Assembly (NCBI GenBank): GCA_902806105.1
Contig: CADCVI010000190.1
Span: 1 to 6,016, forward strand
DNA from: an uncultured Rubrobacteraceae bacterium
GTDB lineage: Bacteria > Actinomycetota > Rubrobacteria > Rubrobacterales > Rubrobacteraceae
Direction of reading: 5' to 3'
Length of the DNA stretch: 6,016 nt
The notes under the pieces are model-generated. The model searched no databases. It saw only the letters and a list, made by a program, of their open reading frames with translations, and was not told the origin of the DNA. Made by a program: the position numbers and the translations under genes. This document shows, one piece after another, positions 1 through 5,852 of this stretch (its first letter is position 1; each line of letters starts with the position of its first letter).

Positions 1-475
1 CGATCCGCTCTGGCAGGAGCTTTTCGAGTTCGAACGAGCGCGCGTTGCGGCGGCTGCGAGAGACTGGGTCGAGGCGGTCGGGCAATTGGGCAGCACGGAG
101 GTGCCCGGGCTCGATGCCAAGCCGATTCCGGACCTCATGGCGGGTGTGAGGAGCCTTCGTCAGGGTGGCGGTCGTTGCGCTCGTATGTTTGAAGGGCTCG
201 GTTACGAGAGGCGGGGTGCCCGGTAGGATCCATCCTCGAAAGGCGTCTCCGCGTCCTTTTAACCTCAAACTTTCGGTCGTCGGCAACGAGTTCTGGAGGC
301 ACGCCCCCTCTTCCGGGACTACCTGAGGATGCACCCTGAGACCGTCCGCGGATACGCTAGCCTCGAGAACGATCTCGCGGAGCGCTTCCGCCACTACCGT
401 GAGGGCCACACGCGGGCCAAAACCGGCTTTGTGGAAAGGATAGCGAGCGCGCTTGCGAACCGCCCTCCTACCTGA
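1..475 (+). pseudogene. GrpB-family protein, 5'-truncated by the window and frameshifted twice
   Basis: GrpB-family proteins (PF04229) are nucleotidyltransferase-fold proteins of poorly defined cellular role. Starting at base 2, frame 2 gives DPLWQELFEFERARV and then LGSTEVPGLDAKP, which match the family's YDPxWPxLF and HxGSTAVPGLxAKP signatures, although the usual His before GST is replaced (GQLGST). That frame hits TAG at 224-226. The protein continues in frame 3 as PGRIHPRK, then NLKLSVVGNEFWRH, and returns to frame 2 as LFRDYLRMHPETVRGY, ending with TGA at 473-475. The shifts are equivalent to one extra base near the GGGG run at 213-216 and one missing base near the CCCCC run at 304-308. 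Beyond the two breaks the family's C-terminal half is complete. The start lies outside the window. It is either a decaying gene or an intact gene with two homopolymer errors; family assignment is firm, inactivity is not. Confidence 0.8.
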
Positions 476-562
476 GGAATGCGCGGTGCTTCACAGGACA
501 GTCGGACGGATCGGGGCGAACGCTTGGAGCCCTGGTGGCGGAGACCGCGAGCCGGGATCCAG

Positions 563-591
563 GGCCACGGCGAACGTTCTCCGCCGTGGCC
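563..591. terminator. Perfect 10-bp hairpin between convergent genes, probable bidirectional terminator
   Basis: GGCCACGGCG (563-572) and CGCCGTGGCC (582-591) are exact inverse complements around a 9-base loop. It lies 88 bp after the GrpB stop on the plus strand and 17 bp after the redoxin stop on the minus strand, so it can serve both converging transcripts. On the plus strand a short TTTT follows at 602-605, about 10 bases from the stem; on the minus strand there is no T-run. Hairpins without a proper U-tract are common candidates for termination in high-GC Gram-positives, so the role is inferred from position and stem quality. Confidence 0.6.
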
Positions 592-607
592 GCATGTCGC
601 GTTTTGC

Positions 608-1369
608 TTAGCGGTCGCTCTTACTTTTGCGAGTCTCCCGGATGGCCTCCATGTATCCGCTCGTCAACTTCTGATACCGGTCGACCGCCGCCGAGGCCTC
701 ACTCCCTTCGGATTCCGCCCCGGCGACGCGCTTCTTCAGGGCGACGGTGGTGAAGTAGACGCCACGATAGTACGGGACGAGCTGTTCTAGGGTCATGGCT
801 GGCCTAGACGGTCGGACGGTGGAAGCCTCGGCCTCCTCCGACGACAGGACGACCTTCGGCGGGGCGTCGGCTTCGGCGTCGGGGGCTTCCTCCCCGGCGA
901 GACCATCCAGCGTCTCGAAGATGGGGCCGTCCCCCGGACGGTCCGCGAAGTCGTCGCCCTTGTAGGCGAACCGCACCGTCCCCGAGCGGTCCACGACGAG
1001 GATAGCGGGGATCGCGACACCCTCCCTGTCGTTCCACAGGTCGTAGAGCTTGGAGAGCTCGCCCCTGGCGTCGCTCAGGAGGGGGAAGGGGAGGTCCAGC
1101 TTCTCGACCATCGCCCTGTTGTGCCCCGGCGGATCGACGCTGATGCCCGCGATCCTCGCCCCGCGGTCCTGGAATTCTTCGTACTCCCTGGCATAGCTGA
1201 CCAGCTGCCCGTTGCAGTACGGTCACCAGTCGCCCCGATAAAAGACAAGGACGATCGGACCTTGCGCGGCCTCCCTCGCGAGCCCGAACGGCCTGCCGTG
1301 CTGGTCCGGCAACTCGAAGTTCGGTGCCCCCTCGCCGGTTGCCGGGGTGGTGCCTGTTTTCTCCGTCAC
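608..1369 (-). CDS. Selenocysteine-containing AhpC/TSA-type redoxin (UxxC), with in-frame UGA read as Sec
   Basis: Predicted thiol/selenol redox protein of the peroxiredoxin-like AhpC/TSA family with a thioredoxin fold, probably cytosolic (no signal peptide), reducing peroxides or disulfides. With the GTG at 1367-1369 the product is 253 residues. GGAGG five bases upstream supports this start over the TTG at 1409-1411. Residues 14-30 (GAPNFELPDQHG) are the family's N-terminal strand motif; residues 43-52 read FYRGDW-U-PYC, where relatives typically have RGDWCPYC. The UGA at 1223-1225 is codon 49. The same frame continues without another stop through ISVDPPGHN (76-84), LSDARGEL (98-105) and IPAILVVD (120-127, with the likely cis-Pro at 121) to TAA at 608-610. 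Sec49 and Cys52 are the only redox-active residues of this type in the protein. A SECIS-like stem-loop follows the UGA. The last ~90 residues form a hydrophilic extension with helical-looking stretches (TLEQLVPYYRGVYF onwards) that I do not recognise. The alternative is a Cys-to-stop nonsense mutation. Confidence 0.8.
1180..1221 (-). promoter_or_regulatory. Bacterial SECIS-like element directly downstream of the UGA codon
   Basis: Counting from the base after UGA, bases 2-7 (CGUACU) pair perfectly with bases 38-43 (AGUACG), forming a 6-bp lower stem. After an internal loop of 6 and 4 bases, GGC-AGCU (14-20) pairs with AGCU (25-28) and GCC (31-33), with AU bulged on the 3' side, forming a 7-bp upper stem. 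The apical loop is GGUC at bases 21-24. In E. coli fdhF the SelB-binding hairpin also has a GGUC loop, at about 19-22 bases after its UGA, and the loop guanine and uracil are key SelB contacts. Spacing, loop sequence and two-tier shape therefore match what SelB needs. The bulge lies on the 3' side here, whereas E. coli has a bulged U on the 5' side. Pairing was done by eye; no folding energy was computed. Confidence 0.75.
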
Positions 1370-1544
1370 GCAAACCTCCAGGGATAAATGAACGTGGCTA
1401 GCGTACCCCAAACCGGGGAACGAAATGCCTGTCCGAAGCCTGCGCGGGAAAAGTACGCGGCAGCTCCTCCCGGCAAAATCCTTCGCGTTCTCCTCCGGGA
1501 CGCGAGGGGCGTCACGAAGCGGGCGTTCGGGGCGGAGCGTCGGG
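1370..1544. other. Intergenic region upstream of the redoxin gene
   Basis: This 175-base gap separates the methyltransferase stop from the redoxin start, both on the minus strand, and should hold the redoxin promoter. A TANNNT hexamer (TACGCT on the minus strand, 1400-1405) is a possible -10, but I find no matching -35 at 16-18 bases. Next to it is a small inverted repeat, CCCC-AAACC-GGGG (1406-1418), which could be an operator or chance. No convincing terminator for the methyltransferase is visible. Confidence 0.3.
1375..1379 (-). promoter_or_regulatory. Shine-Dalgarno site of the redoxin gene
   Basis: GGAGG lies five bases before the GTG at 1367-1369 and fixes that codon as the start. It is the strongest ribosome-binding site in the window, in contrast to several neighbours that seem leaderless. 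Confidence 0.75.
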
Positions 1545-2381
1545 CTAGCGGCGGGTAGCCCCGGCGAAGAAAACTACGTTGTGGACTTGCAGAGGGTCGG
1601 GGTCGAAGCCCGCGTGTTCGAGGAGGCTCGTGACCTGAGACGGTTCGAAGAAGCGGATGCCGCCCGTCGACAGGAAGCGCTGGAGGCGCCGGCCGCGCGG
1701 GGTGGCGGCTTGGAGGAGGCCCATGATAGCCAGGCGCCCGCCGGGCGCGAGGACGCGCCGCGTCTCCCGCAGGGCTCGCGCCGGGTCCTCGAACTCGTTG
1801 AGCGAGCCTCCGCAGACCGCCCCCGCGAAAGTACCGTCCGCGAACGGCAGGTTCCCCGCGTCGGCCCTGGCGAGGGAGGGGATGGTGCCGGGCCGGAGCG
1901 TTCGCGTGCGGCGGACGGCCTCCTTGAGCATGGAGGGCGAGATGTCTATGCCGACGGCGTCGCCCCGGTCGCCGAGGGTCGTGGCGAGTGCTCTGGAGTA
2001 CAGGCCCGCCGAGCACCCGAGGTCCAGGTACAGGCCGCCGCGATCCGCGCGGACGAGGCTGCGGATGATCTCGAGCTCCCGCTCGTTGGGGAAATTCTCG
2101 CCGGTGAGGAGGGTGAGGGAGCGCACGCGCCACAGCGGCTCGTAGGAGCGGCCCGCCCCCGGGAGGAAGTTCGTCAGGTTGGCGATGTTGCCCGCTCCGG
2201 TCCCGCGGCCGAGCAGGTCGAGGTAGCCGTCCTTGATGGGGTAGGTCCGGCCGCTCGCGGGGTCCCGGGTGAGGCCGGAGGTGAGGTAGCCGTTCTCCTC
2301 GGTGCCCTCTACCAGATCCAGGCCAATCCCCCCTGCTTCGGGGGCGGGGCGCAGGGTTGCTAGCAGGGAGCGGCGGAACAC
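1545..2381 (-). CDS. Class I SAM-dependent methyltransferase with Trm112-like N-terminus
   Basis: Predicted cytosolic methyltransferase using S-adenosylmethionine; the substrate is unknown. From the GTG at 2379-2381 it has 278 residues. The N-terminal ~58 residues (SGLTRDPASGRTYPIKDGYLDLL at the end) resemble the Trm112-like zinc ribbon that often precedes such domains, but the expected Cys pairs are absent (LRPAPEAGG where CPxCGG is usual). The catalytic domain shows motif I LDLGCSAG (119-126), post-I GIDIS (144-148), motif II region ADAGNLPF (173-180) and RVLAPGGRLAIMGLL. The C-terminus (FFEPSQVTSLLEHAGF) is typical of UbiE/Methyltransf_11-type enzymes. The start lies two bases after the flavin-reductase stop with no clear Shine-Dalgarno, so translation is probably coupled. 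The frame stays open upstream to 2615, but that part overlaps the reductase and reads as Arg/Pro-rich shadow sequence. Confidence 0.85.
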   Translation of the reverse strand: MFRRSLLATLRPAPEAGGIGLDLVEGTEENGYLTSGLTRDPASGRTYPIKDGYLDLLGRGTGAGNIANLTNFLPGAGRSYEPLWRVRSLTLLTGENFPNERELEIIRSLVRADRGGLYLDLGCSAGLYSRALATTLGDRGDAVGIDISPSMLKEAVRRTRTLRPGTIPSLARADAGNLPFADGTFAGAVCGGSLNEFEDPARALRETRRVLAPGGRLAIMGLLQAATPRGRRLQRFLSTGGIRFFEPSQVTSLLEHAGFDPDPLQVHNVVFFAGATRR

Positions 2382-2383
2382 GC

Positions 2384-3013
2384 CTAGCGGCGCCCGCCGC
2401 GCGGGGACCTTGGCCCCATGCGCGCGTCGAAGCCGCGGACTGAGTCGACGAAAGCCCCGAAGTCCCCGCCCTGGCGTGATGCGCCCCCCAGCGCCGGATA
2501 GGAGCCCTCGTGGAAGACCAGGGGACCCTTGCGGGGGTCGCCCATGTGGACGGCGACGACGCGGCCCAGAAAAAGGAAATGGTCGCCGCCAGGGTAGATC
2601 GTCTCCAGCTCGCACTCGATCGCGGCCATCGCCCCCGCCGCGAGGGGCGCCCCCGTGGAGCCGGACCCGCCGCCAAGAGAGTTCGCCGCGGGCAGCCCGC
2701 TGGAGCGCTCGGGGGAGGAGAAGAGGCGGCTCAGGCCCTCCTGGTCCGCTGCGAGCAGGTTGACGGCGTAGAAGCCTTCTTCCCTGATGCGCGCGTTCAG
2801 CCTGGCGTCCCTGTGGACGCTGACCAGGAAGAGCAGCGGGTCGAGGGAGACCGAGAGCACCGCGTTGGCCGTCATCGCCTCCGTCCCCTCGCCGCTACCC
2901 GTCGTGACGACGCTTACGCCGGTGGGGAAGAGGCCCATCGCCGCGCGCAGGGACGCCGCGTCCGCCGGGCGCGTCTCCCAACCGTGCTTCCCCAGGTTCT
3001 CTCCTGCCGGCAA
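2384..3013 (-). CDS. Flavin reductase domain protein (FMN-binding split barrel, HpaC/NTA-reductase type)
   Basis: Predicted NAD(P)H:flavin oxidoreductase or flavin-binding protein of the Flavin_Reduct family (PF01613), often the partner that supplies reduced FMN/FAD to a two-component monooxygenase. The family pattern is clear: LRAAMGLFPTGVSVVTT (22-38), AMTANAVLSVSLDPLLFLVSV (the usual MTaSSFxSVSLdPP segment), FYAVNLLAADQEGLSRLFSS, then GGDHFLFLGRVVAVHMGD and PLVFHEGSYPALG near the C-terminus. I chose the TTG at 3011-3013 (209 aa) because AAAGGA (3021-3026) lies seven bases upstream. A TTG at 3041-3043 would add 10 residues but has no ribosome site. The gene lies 38 bp after the hydrolase and 2 bp before the methyltransferase. 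No monooxygenase is present here, so its partner is unknown. Confidence 0.88.
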   Translation of the reverse strand: MPAGENLGKHGWETRPADAASLRAAMGLFPTGVSVVTTGSGEGTEAMTANAVLSVSLDPLLFLVSVHRDARLNARIREEGFYAVNLLAADQEGLSRLFSSPERSSGLPAANSLGGGSGSTGAPLAAGAMAAIECELETIYPGGDHFLFLGRVVAVHMGDPRKGPLVFHEGSYPALGGASRQGGDFGAFVDSVRGFDARMGPRSPRGGRR

Positions 3014-3051
3014 CTCCTCGTCCTTTCCGTGCCCGTCAACCAAAGAAGCTA

Positions 3052-3780
3052 CTACGCGCCAGATTCTTTCACAAGGCTACTATTCACGCGCAGATTCTCG
3101 GGCCACCAGCGCTCTATGGTCTCCCTGTCGGAGCCGTACCAGCGCTCCGACGCTGGACCGTAACGGCGGCCGTGGTAGACGCCGTCGAGTACCAGGGTCT
3201 CGGAGCCCTCCAGGAGCGCCGAGGGGACCGGTATCTTGCCGTCTCCCTGGACGCCTCCGTCCGCCGCGAAACGCTCGTAGCGCCCGCGCGCCCGTCCGGA
3301 ACTCGAGCCGTCCGCCGCCGCCCCCGCGACGGAGAGGTAGGAGAGACCGGCCGGGGCGTGGAGGGCGCCCGGGAAGAGCTTGTTTACCTCGGCGATGGGG
3401 GCGAGGGCCCTGGTCTCTGGAACGTTGTGCGGCGTGCCAAGGGTTATGAGGTGCGAGACGCGGCGGTGACCCGAGTAGCGCCTTCCACCGTAGGGCGGGT
3501 CGCCGCCGACGTAGACCCGCGAGAGGATGCCGCCGGCCGAGTGGCCCACGAGGATCGCCTTCTCCGCGCCGCTCGCGAGCAGCGCCCGATCCACCGTGGT
3601 CGCCACCTCGAAGACGAGCTGCCCGTACCCCCGATACCAGCCCAGGGCCCAGTCGAAGGGCGTGATCGGCACCACGCTTACCTCCCGACCGGAGAGCTCC
3701 CCGAGGACCTTCGCCATCCCCCGGTAGCTCACCGGCCACGCCATGTGCCCGCCCACGATCACGATAGGTCCGTCAGCCAT
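3052..3780 (-). CDS. Alpha/beta hydrolase, lipase/esterase-like
   Basis: Predicted serine hydrolase acting on an ester or lipid substrate, 242 residues from the ATG at 3778-3780. The N-terminal strand IVIVGGHMAW (6-15) is the usual beta-strand and oxyanion region. ILVGHSAGGILSRVYVGG carries the nucleophile elbow GHSAGG with Ser81. LITLGTPHNVPE is typical of lipase/PGAP1-like hydrolases that handle lipid substrates. LVLDGVYHGRRYGP near the C-terminus supplies the likely catalytic His203, with Asp199 nearby; the true acid is not certain. No signal peptide is seen. The frame extends upstream to an ATG at 3835-3837, but neither start has a Shine-Dalgarno; a TATAAT six bases before the inner ATG and the clean domain start favour 3780. 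It heads a probable unit with the flavin reductase and methyltransferase. Confidence 0.85.
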   Translation of the reverse strand: MADGPIVIVGGHMAWPVSYRGMAKVLGELSGREVSVVPITPFDWALGWYRGYGQLVFEVATTVDRALLASGAEKAILVGHSAGGILSRVYVGGDPPYGGRRYSGHRRVSHLITLGTPHNVPETRALAPIAEVNKLFPGALHAPAGLSYLSVAGAAADGSSSGRARGRYERFAADGGVQGDGKIPVPSALLEGSETLVLDGVYHGRRYGPASERWYGSDRETIERWWPENLRVNSSLVKESGA

Positions 3781-3786
3781 GGAGGG

Positions 3787-3792
3787 ATTATA
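3787..3792 (-). promoter_or_regulatory. TATAAT -10 box, leaderless start of the hydrolase
   Basis: The minus strand reads TATAAT-CCCTCC-ATG. A perfect -10 hexamer ending six bases before the start codon would place the transcription start on or next to the A of ATG, giving a leaderless mRNA. This agrees with the absence of a Shine-Dalgarno. No -35 match is visible at 16-18 bases. Confidence 0.55.
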
Positions 3793-3879
3793 GAGCCCGC
3801 CGGCGAACAGGCCCGTGTCGAAACCTACCGCGCGCATGAAGCAAGCAGAGAGGAGCTCCGGGAGCCGGGGTGTCGAGCG

Positions 3880-4506
3880 CTAGAGATCGAAGCTCTGTTT
3901 GATCCCGTCGAGGACGAACTGGACCGCGAGGGCCGCGAGCAGGACGCCGAGGACGCGGGCGAGGACGTTTGCGCCGGTCTCACCGAAGGCTTTCATCACG
4001 CGTGGGGCGAGGAGGAGCGAGGCGAGGGTCATGAGGAGGACCACGAGCAGGACGCCGAGAAAGACCGCGACCTCCAGGGTTCCGCCGCCGCCGGTGTAGA
4101 GGAGGACGGTCGTCAGGGAGCCGGGTCCGGCTATGAGGGGCACGGCGAGCGGGAAGACCGAGACGTCGTCGGCCTCTGTCGTGGTTGCGGCCTCCTCGCC
4201 CTCCTCCGCCGTTCGGCGGACGCCCGAGGGGCGGCCGAAGATCATGTCGAGCGAGAGCAGGAAGAGCAGGGCGCCCCCGGCGATCCTGAACGCCGGAAAC
4301 CCGATCCCGAGTGCCCCGAGGAGCGTCTGCCCCACGAACGCAAACAGGAACAGGATGGCGGCCCCGAGCATCGTCCCGCGTATCGCGGCGTCGCGCCTGT
4401 ATGCCTCGGACCTCCCGCGCGTCAGCCCGACGAAGAGCGGCGCGAGCCCCAGCGGATCCACGACGACGAGAAGCGTGACGAAGGCGTTGAAGACGAGCTC
4501 GGACAC
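3880..4506 (-). CDS. MarC-family integral membrane protein
   Basis: MarC/YchE/YhgN-family (UPF0056) inner-membrane protein of unknown transport role; the early link of MarC to multiple antibiotic resistance in E. coli was not upheld. The 208-residue length is normal for the family. Six membrane segments can be seen: about 5-25, 42-63, 70-88, 118-140, 145-170 and 183-203. Conserved signatures are VVVDPLGLAPLFVGLT (14-29), FRIAGGALLFLLSLDMIFG, and FPLAVPLIAGPGSLTTVLLY after the central loop. That loop (about 91-117) is rich in Glu, Thr and Ala and hydrophilic. The start is GTG at 4504-4506, without a Shine-Dalgarno but with a TATACT box six bases upstream. It is 99 bp from the next gene, whose own promoter suggests separate transcription. 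Confidence 0.92.
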   Translation of the reverse strand: MSELVFNAFVTLLVVVDPLGLAPLFVGLTRGRSEAYRRDAAIRGTMLGAAILFLFAFVGQTLLGALGIGFPAFRIAGGALLFLLSLDMIFGRPSGVRRTAEEGEEAATTTEADDVSVFPLAVPLIAGPGSLTTVLLYTGGGGTLEVAVFLGVLLVVLLMTLASLLLAPRVMKAFGETGANVLARVLGVLLAALAVQFVLDGIKQSFDL

Positions 4507-4512
4507 AGATGA

Positions 4513-4518
4513 AGTATA
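4513..4518 (-). promoter_or_regulatory. TATACT -10 box, leaderless start of the MarC-family gene
   Basis: The minus strand reads TATACT-TCATCT-GTG, the same six-base spacing as upstream of the hydrolase, and no Shine-Dalgarno is present. A leaderless transcript starting at GTG is inferred. No clear -35 is seen. Confidence 0.5.
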
Positions 4519-4592
4519 GGCTCTATACCCCCACGCCCCGGCTTCCCGGGTTGTCCCCGGCGTGAAGCTCTACGCCCGGCCCTCCACGAGCG

Positions 4593-4980
4593 CTACGGGA
4601 TGGCCCGGCCCGTCCGGTCTCGCTCGTCCTGGCGCCAGTGGTGGATCAGGGCGCGGTTCACGGTCGCGGCGATGAAGAGGGTGGTGGCGAGCGCGTGATG
4701 GCCCGTGGCACACAGCGCCGCCGTAGCCGGGCTGAATACCGCCAGTTCGACCGCGAGCCTCCCGGCGAGCGGCAGGGAGATTCGGGCACGGAGCACCACG
4801 AAGATTCCCCCGGCAACCGCCGCTACCCCGGAGGCATCCTGAGCGCCGGCACCGCCCCGGAGACCGGTCCGCCGCCGGCCCGCGAGCCCAGTAGCCCAGG
4901 GCGCCCAGGGCGCCCAAGGCGCACAGCTCCAGCACGAAGCGCAGCGCGAGGTTGGCCAGGTAGGAGGCCGGGTTCCTCAT
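4593..4980 (-). pseudogene. DUF2568/YrdB-family small membrane protein, frameshifted
   Basis: DUF2568 (YrdB-type) proteins are small membrane proteins of unknown function, usually near 110-125 residues. From the ATG at 4978-4980 one frame gives MRNPASYLANLALRFVLELC and ALGALGYWARGPAA, the family's first helix. It then turns into an Arg/Cys-rich run without family similarity. The next frame, read from about 4870 down, gives GVAAVAGGIFVVLRARISLP, then LAGRLAVELAVF and LFIAATVNRALIHHW, the family's later helices, ending at TAG 4593-4595. The join needs one base removed; the GGGG run on the minus strand (4855-4858) is the simplest place. Both halves keep good family character, so the break is recent or a sequence error. 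An in-frame nine-base duplication encodes an additional Gly-Ala-Leu before GYW. A GTG at 5011-5013 is an alternative start. Confidence 0.7.
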
Positions 4981-5084
4981 CGTCCCCGCGCCGCCCCGCG
5001 GACAGAAAGTCACCCTGGGTGGAGGGGGTGTGGTCGGCGGCGACGTGGGTAAATTGTCGCGCGAGCATCGATCCGTCCTCCACC

Positions 5085-5846
5085 TCAGGGCTTGAACTGC
5101 GCGGGGACGGGCGCGGCTCTCCAGCCCCCGCGCAGCGCCCGCGCCCTCTCCAGGGTGGACTCTTCGACCGCGACGCGTTCCGCCCCGCCGTTCCTCTCCT
5201 CAACCGCCCCGGCGAGCGCCTCGATCACGGCGGCAACATCCGTTTCCGGCAGGTCGGCGACGCCGGCCGGGCGGAACGGGAGGCCGAGGGCGCCGTAGAA
5301 GCGCGCGAGGACGTCGCGGACCTCGGCGGTCCTCGTGACCAGAACGAGCGCCTCCATCCTCGCGGCGCGCCGGGTCACCCGCTGGGCGAGCCCCGCCACC
5401 TTGAACCCATCTGGGCCGCCGACGCGGACGGAGTAGGCGCCGGGACAGAACTCGCCCTCCACCTCTCCGGGCTCCGCCTCGACGCCGACCCTCCGCATCG
5501 CCTCCACGACGAGCTCGGCGCCCTCCGTGTACCGCTCGTAGAGCCCGTGGCGCAGATCCTCGACCGGGAAGGTGATGGAGAAAGAGATCGAGCCCTCGTT
5601 CGCGGCGACCGCTCCGCCGCCAGAGTTTCTGACGAGCACCGGGAAGCCGTCCTCCTCGGCGAGCCTGCGGGCCGCGGAGAAGCCCGAAAGGCGCGTCTCC
5701 GGGCGCGTGGCGCCGACGTAGCGGGACGAGCTCCACATCAGCGTGGCGGGACCGCGCGTACCGGAGGCGACCTCTTCGAGGATCGCCTGCTGGAGGCCGA
5801 AGCCGTCCTCGGGTAGGTCGAGGCCGTCAGAAACGAGAATCTGCAC
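5085..5846 (-). CDS. Lipoate ligase/octanoyltransferase family protein, LipL-like
   Basis: Predicted acyltransferase of the biotin/lipoate A/B ligase fold that moves octanoyl or lipoyl groups onto lysines of lipoyl domains (GcvH, 2-oxoacid dehydrogenase E2). Length is 253 residues from the GTG at 5844-5846. VRNSGGGAVAANEGSISFSI (72-91) corresponds to the substrate-loop motif and resembles the RNSGG version I recall from Bacillus LipL rather than the RRxGGG of LplA. EFCPGAYSVRV (132-142) places Cys134 where LipM/LipL enzymes have their acyl-accepting cysteine, and FKVAGLAQRV (148-157) contains the conserved lysine (Lys149). The cysteine argues for octanoyl transfer through a thioester, as in LipL amidotransfer from GcvH, rather than an ATP-dependent ligase. 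No lipoyl-domain gene or lipoate synthase is in the window. No Shine-Dalgarno precedes the GTG; a TACCTT hexamer lies six bases upstream. Confidence 0.82.
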   Translation of the reverse strand: MQILVSDGLDLPEDGFGLQQAILEEVASGTRGPATLMWSSSRYVGATRPETRLSGFSAARRLAEEDGFPVLVRNSGGGAVAANEGSISFSITFPVEDLRHGLYERYTEGAELVVEAMRRVGVEAEPGEVEGEFCPGAYSVRVGGPDGFKVAGLAQRVTRRAARMEALVLVTRTAEVRDVLARFYGALGLPFRPAGVADLPETDVAAVIEALAGAVEERNGGAERVAVEESTLERARALRGGWRAAPVPAQFKP

Positions 5847-5852
5847 GATGCC

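Noticed and set aside
1209..1217. Alternative small hairpin CUGC-AACGG-GCAG close to the UGA
   Set aside because: Its loop would start only 10 bases after UGA, too near for a SECIS, and it competes with the longer two-tier structure with GGUC loop.
1425..2363. Plus-strand open frame of 312 codons
   Set aside because: Antisense to the methyltransferase; composition and lack of motifs mark it as a shadow.
1366..2676. Minus-strand open frame of 436 codons across the redoxin start, methyltransferase and reductase
   Set aside because: Pro/Arg/Ala-rich with no family similarity, overlapping well-supported genes in other frames.
3172..4512. Long plus-strand open frame of 446 codons
   Set aside because: It lies opposite the hydrolase and MarC genes, is full of Arg/Glu/Gly/Asp runs and shows no domain; typical antisense shadow in GC-rich DNA.
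4532..4564. Inverted repeat CACGCC...GGCGTG upstream of the MarC gene
   Set aside because: Only six pairs around a 21-base loop, with no T-run; not enough for a terminator or operator call.
4823..5062. Minus-strand frame starting at an ATG after a good GGTGGAGG site (MLARQFTHV...)
   Set aside because: The frame becomes Arg/Gly/Pro-rich opposite to the real DUF2568 frame and has no family match. A short leader peptide cannot be excluded but there is no positive evidence.
4638..5816. Plus-strand open frame of 392 codons
   Set aside because: Antisense to the LipL-like gene, low-complexity Arg/Gly/Ala/Asp composition, no recognisable motif.
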